This document shows positions 30,245 to 31,563 of a stretch of 31,563 bases of DNA, piece after piece. The notes beneath the pieces are model-generated. The model saw nothing but the letters and a program-made list of their open reading frames with translations. It ran no database searches and was not told the origin of the DNA. The stretch's first letter is position 1. Each line of letters starts with the position of its first letter. Source of the stretch: a virus; IMG/VR virus record IMGVR_UViG_3300006902_000124, positions 1-31,563 of that record; one strand, given 5' to 3'. Both the position numbers and the translations under genes were made by a program.

Positions 30245-31563
30245 CATCTTCTTTACCTTTCACTTTAATATCACTAATCTTTCTAGAGTTATGAAACATA
30301 TTTGGTGGAAGTTGTTCCCTTGTCATACTTGAATATATAGTTGGATATTCTTTATAGTCTCCTCGACCAGCTGTTGCCTCTAATCTTGCCGCTAAGTTAA
30401 CTGCATCACCAATTACAGAAAAGTCAAATCGAGTTGAGCTACCCATATTACCTATAATTGCTGGACCAGTATTTACACCTGTACCTACGTTTATATCAGG
30501 TAAGCCTCTATCCTTATATCGTTGTTTTAGTTCTAATGTCTTTGCTTCTATTTCAACAGCGGACTTCACAGCCATTTCAGCATGATTAGGCATATCTAAT
30601 GGTGCACCAAACACTGCCATAATACAATCACCCATAAACTTATCGACCATACCACCATTAGCTAATATAATATTAGTCATCTCATCTAAGAACTCATTTA
30701 CTAATACAACTAATCCTTCAGGGTCATCATTGTTTTTATAGTATTCTGAAATAGGTGTAAACCCTATAATGTCCATGAATAGATATGACATATCTTTTCT
30801 AGCACCACCCAACTTAAGTAAGTCAGGATTCTTTTGTAGTTCTTTGACTTGCCTTGGGTCTAAGTAATGTTCAAATTGTTTTTTAATTTGTTGCTTCTGT
30901 CTAAATTCTAATATAAATCTATTAAATGTGGAATGGAATCCTACAATAAAGAATGTTAATAAGGCCCATGTAATATCTACAAGTACTAATTGAGAGGCAA
31001 ACATATATTGGAAATAATATATTCCTCCAACAAATGTACCTAATAATGATACACCTATTATCCAATATGGCAAAAATCTTGTAATGAATACAATTAGTAT
31101 TCCTAATATAAGGCCTGCTAATAGTTCTACTAAAGGGTCATATCGTTTTATTGTTTCACCATCTAGGATTGTTTGTAATGTCTGACCAGATATAACATAA
31201 TCATATTGTTCACCAATAGGAGTTGATACCACACCACCTAATCCTTCTGCGGTCATAGCAATTATAACAGTTGTCCCAGCTAGGGCTGAAAAGTCCTCAG
31301 AAGCAGCACTCATAGTCCTAAATTCTTTATTCCATCGCACCCAAACCCTAGCCTTAGTATCCGTATTAATTGTTGCATAGGCAGGAACTCTCATAGCAAT
31401 AATTCCAGCTTCATCTGCTTTCACTTGATATGATGGGTCACCAACTGCAACTCGTATTGTTTCTATTGCCATGTTAGGATAAACTTCTTCGCCTATCTTC
31501 ATGAGTAACGGTACTCGTCTAATTATACCATCAATTTCAGGAGCAGTATTAATAACACCAACA
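30219..31563 (-). CDS. CHASE2-type class III adenylate cyclase (5' end outside window)
   Basis: The frame stays open past the ATG at 31502 to the window edge (VINTAPEIDGIIRRVPLL), a typical CHASE2 sensor segment, so the N-terminus is missing. In numbering from 31502, the sensor ends near 115. Three membrane helices follow at about 124-142, 146-163 and 172-190, then a HYLDPRQVKEL linker and the cyclase domain. D244 (FMDIIGF) and D292 (KFMGDCIMAVFG) are the metal ligands. K288 and D366 (VIGDAVNLAARLE) are the residues that select adenine, with N369 and R373 catalytic. It should make cAMP from ATP at the host inner membrane, controlled by a periplasmic signal. Such an enzyme is unusual next to phage genes. 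Confidence 0.88.
   Translation of the reverse strand, partial: VGVINTAPEIDGIIRRVPLLMKIGEEVYPNMAIETIRVAVGDPSYQVKADEAGIIAMRVPAYATINTDTKARVWVRWNKEFRTMSAASEDFSALAGTTVIIAMTAEGLGGVVSTPIGEQYDYVISGQTLQTILDGETIKRYDPLVELLAGLILGILIVFITRFLPYWIIGVSLLGTFVGGIYYFQYMFASQLVLVDITWALLTFFIVGFHSTFNRFILEFRQKQQIKKQFEHYLDPRQVKELQKNPDLLKLGGARKDMSYLFMDIIGFTPISEYYKNNDDPEGLVVLVNEFLDEMTNIILANGGMVDKFMGDCIMAVFGAPLDMPNHAEMAVKSAVEIEAKTLELKQRYKDRGLPDINVGTGVNTGPAIIGNMGSSTRFDFSVIGDAVNLAARLEATAGRGDYKEYPTIYSSMTREQLPPNMFHNSRKISDIKVKGKEDVISIYHQL

Noticed and set aside
1-31563. CRISPR arrays, insertion sequences, integrase or attachment sites
   Set aside because: No regularly spaced repeats, transposase or integrase motifs, or long terminal repeats were seen. 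The 60-base repeats at 261-470 are in-frame protein repeats.

Overview
The window looks like part of the genome of a T4-like marine myovirus, most similar in style to the AT-rich cyanophages and pelagiphages. Three things support this. (1) At the left edge are a phage tail-fibre C-terminus and a structural protein whose sequence style I recognise from T4-like cyanophages. (2) Exact copies of the T4-type late promoter box TATAAATA lie in short intergenic gaps and at gene junctions. (3) Coding density is extreme, with 1-, 4- and 8-base start/stop overlaps. The host is not identifiable from the window; an AT-rich marine bacterium is an inference.

Layout. 1-2291 (+): virion genes (tail-fibre end, structural protein, unknown protein). 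2288-21223 (-): a long block of overlapping genes that converges on the virion genes. Downstream to upstream it holds three GT-A-like glycosyltransferases, a methyltransferase, a NodU/TobZ-type carbamoyltransferase, a radical SAM (rSAM) enzyme, an unknown protein, a DegT-type sugar aminotransferase, an SGNH protein, a twitch rSAM enzyme, a second SGNH protein, a QueC-like PP-loop enzyme, an rSAM core and its separately encoded twitch domain, a nitroreductase, two N-terminal-twitch rSAM enzymes, an isochorismatase-like hydrolase, a second nitroreductase, and a glycosyltransferase-like/rSAM fusion. 21224-21296: divergent promoter region with two head-to-head TATAAATA boxes 2 bp apart. 21297-29359 (+): a second overlapping operon with a 2OG-oxygenase-like protein, a possible GNAT, a small membrane protein, a class IV aminotransferase, two more oxygenase-like proteins, a methyltransferase, two rSAM enzymes, a GMP reductase-like enzyme and a short acyl-adenylating enzyme. 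29351-29912: a late promoter, a GC-rich structured leader and a lipoprotein with an internal membrane helix (spanin-like). 29929-30244: two tiny genes. 30219-31563 (-): a CHASE2-type class III adenylate cyclase, cut by the window end.

How it may work together (inference). The central 27 kb is an accessory biosynthetic island with at least seven rSAM enzymes plus carbamoyl-, amino-, methyl- and glycosyl-transferases and oxygenases. This is the toolkit for making and attaching an unusual sugar- or amino-acid-derived group. The late-type promoters suggest expression during virion assembly, so the target is more likely the virion, the neighbouring tail fibre or the host envelope than early nucleotide metabolism. 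The strongest novelty signals are the split, order-reversed rSAM/twitch pair beside its fused paralog, the glycosyltransferase-rSAM fusion, the divergent late promoter, and the structured leader before the spanin-like gene.
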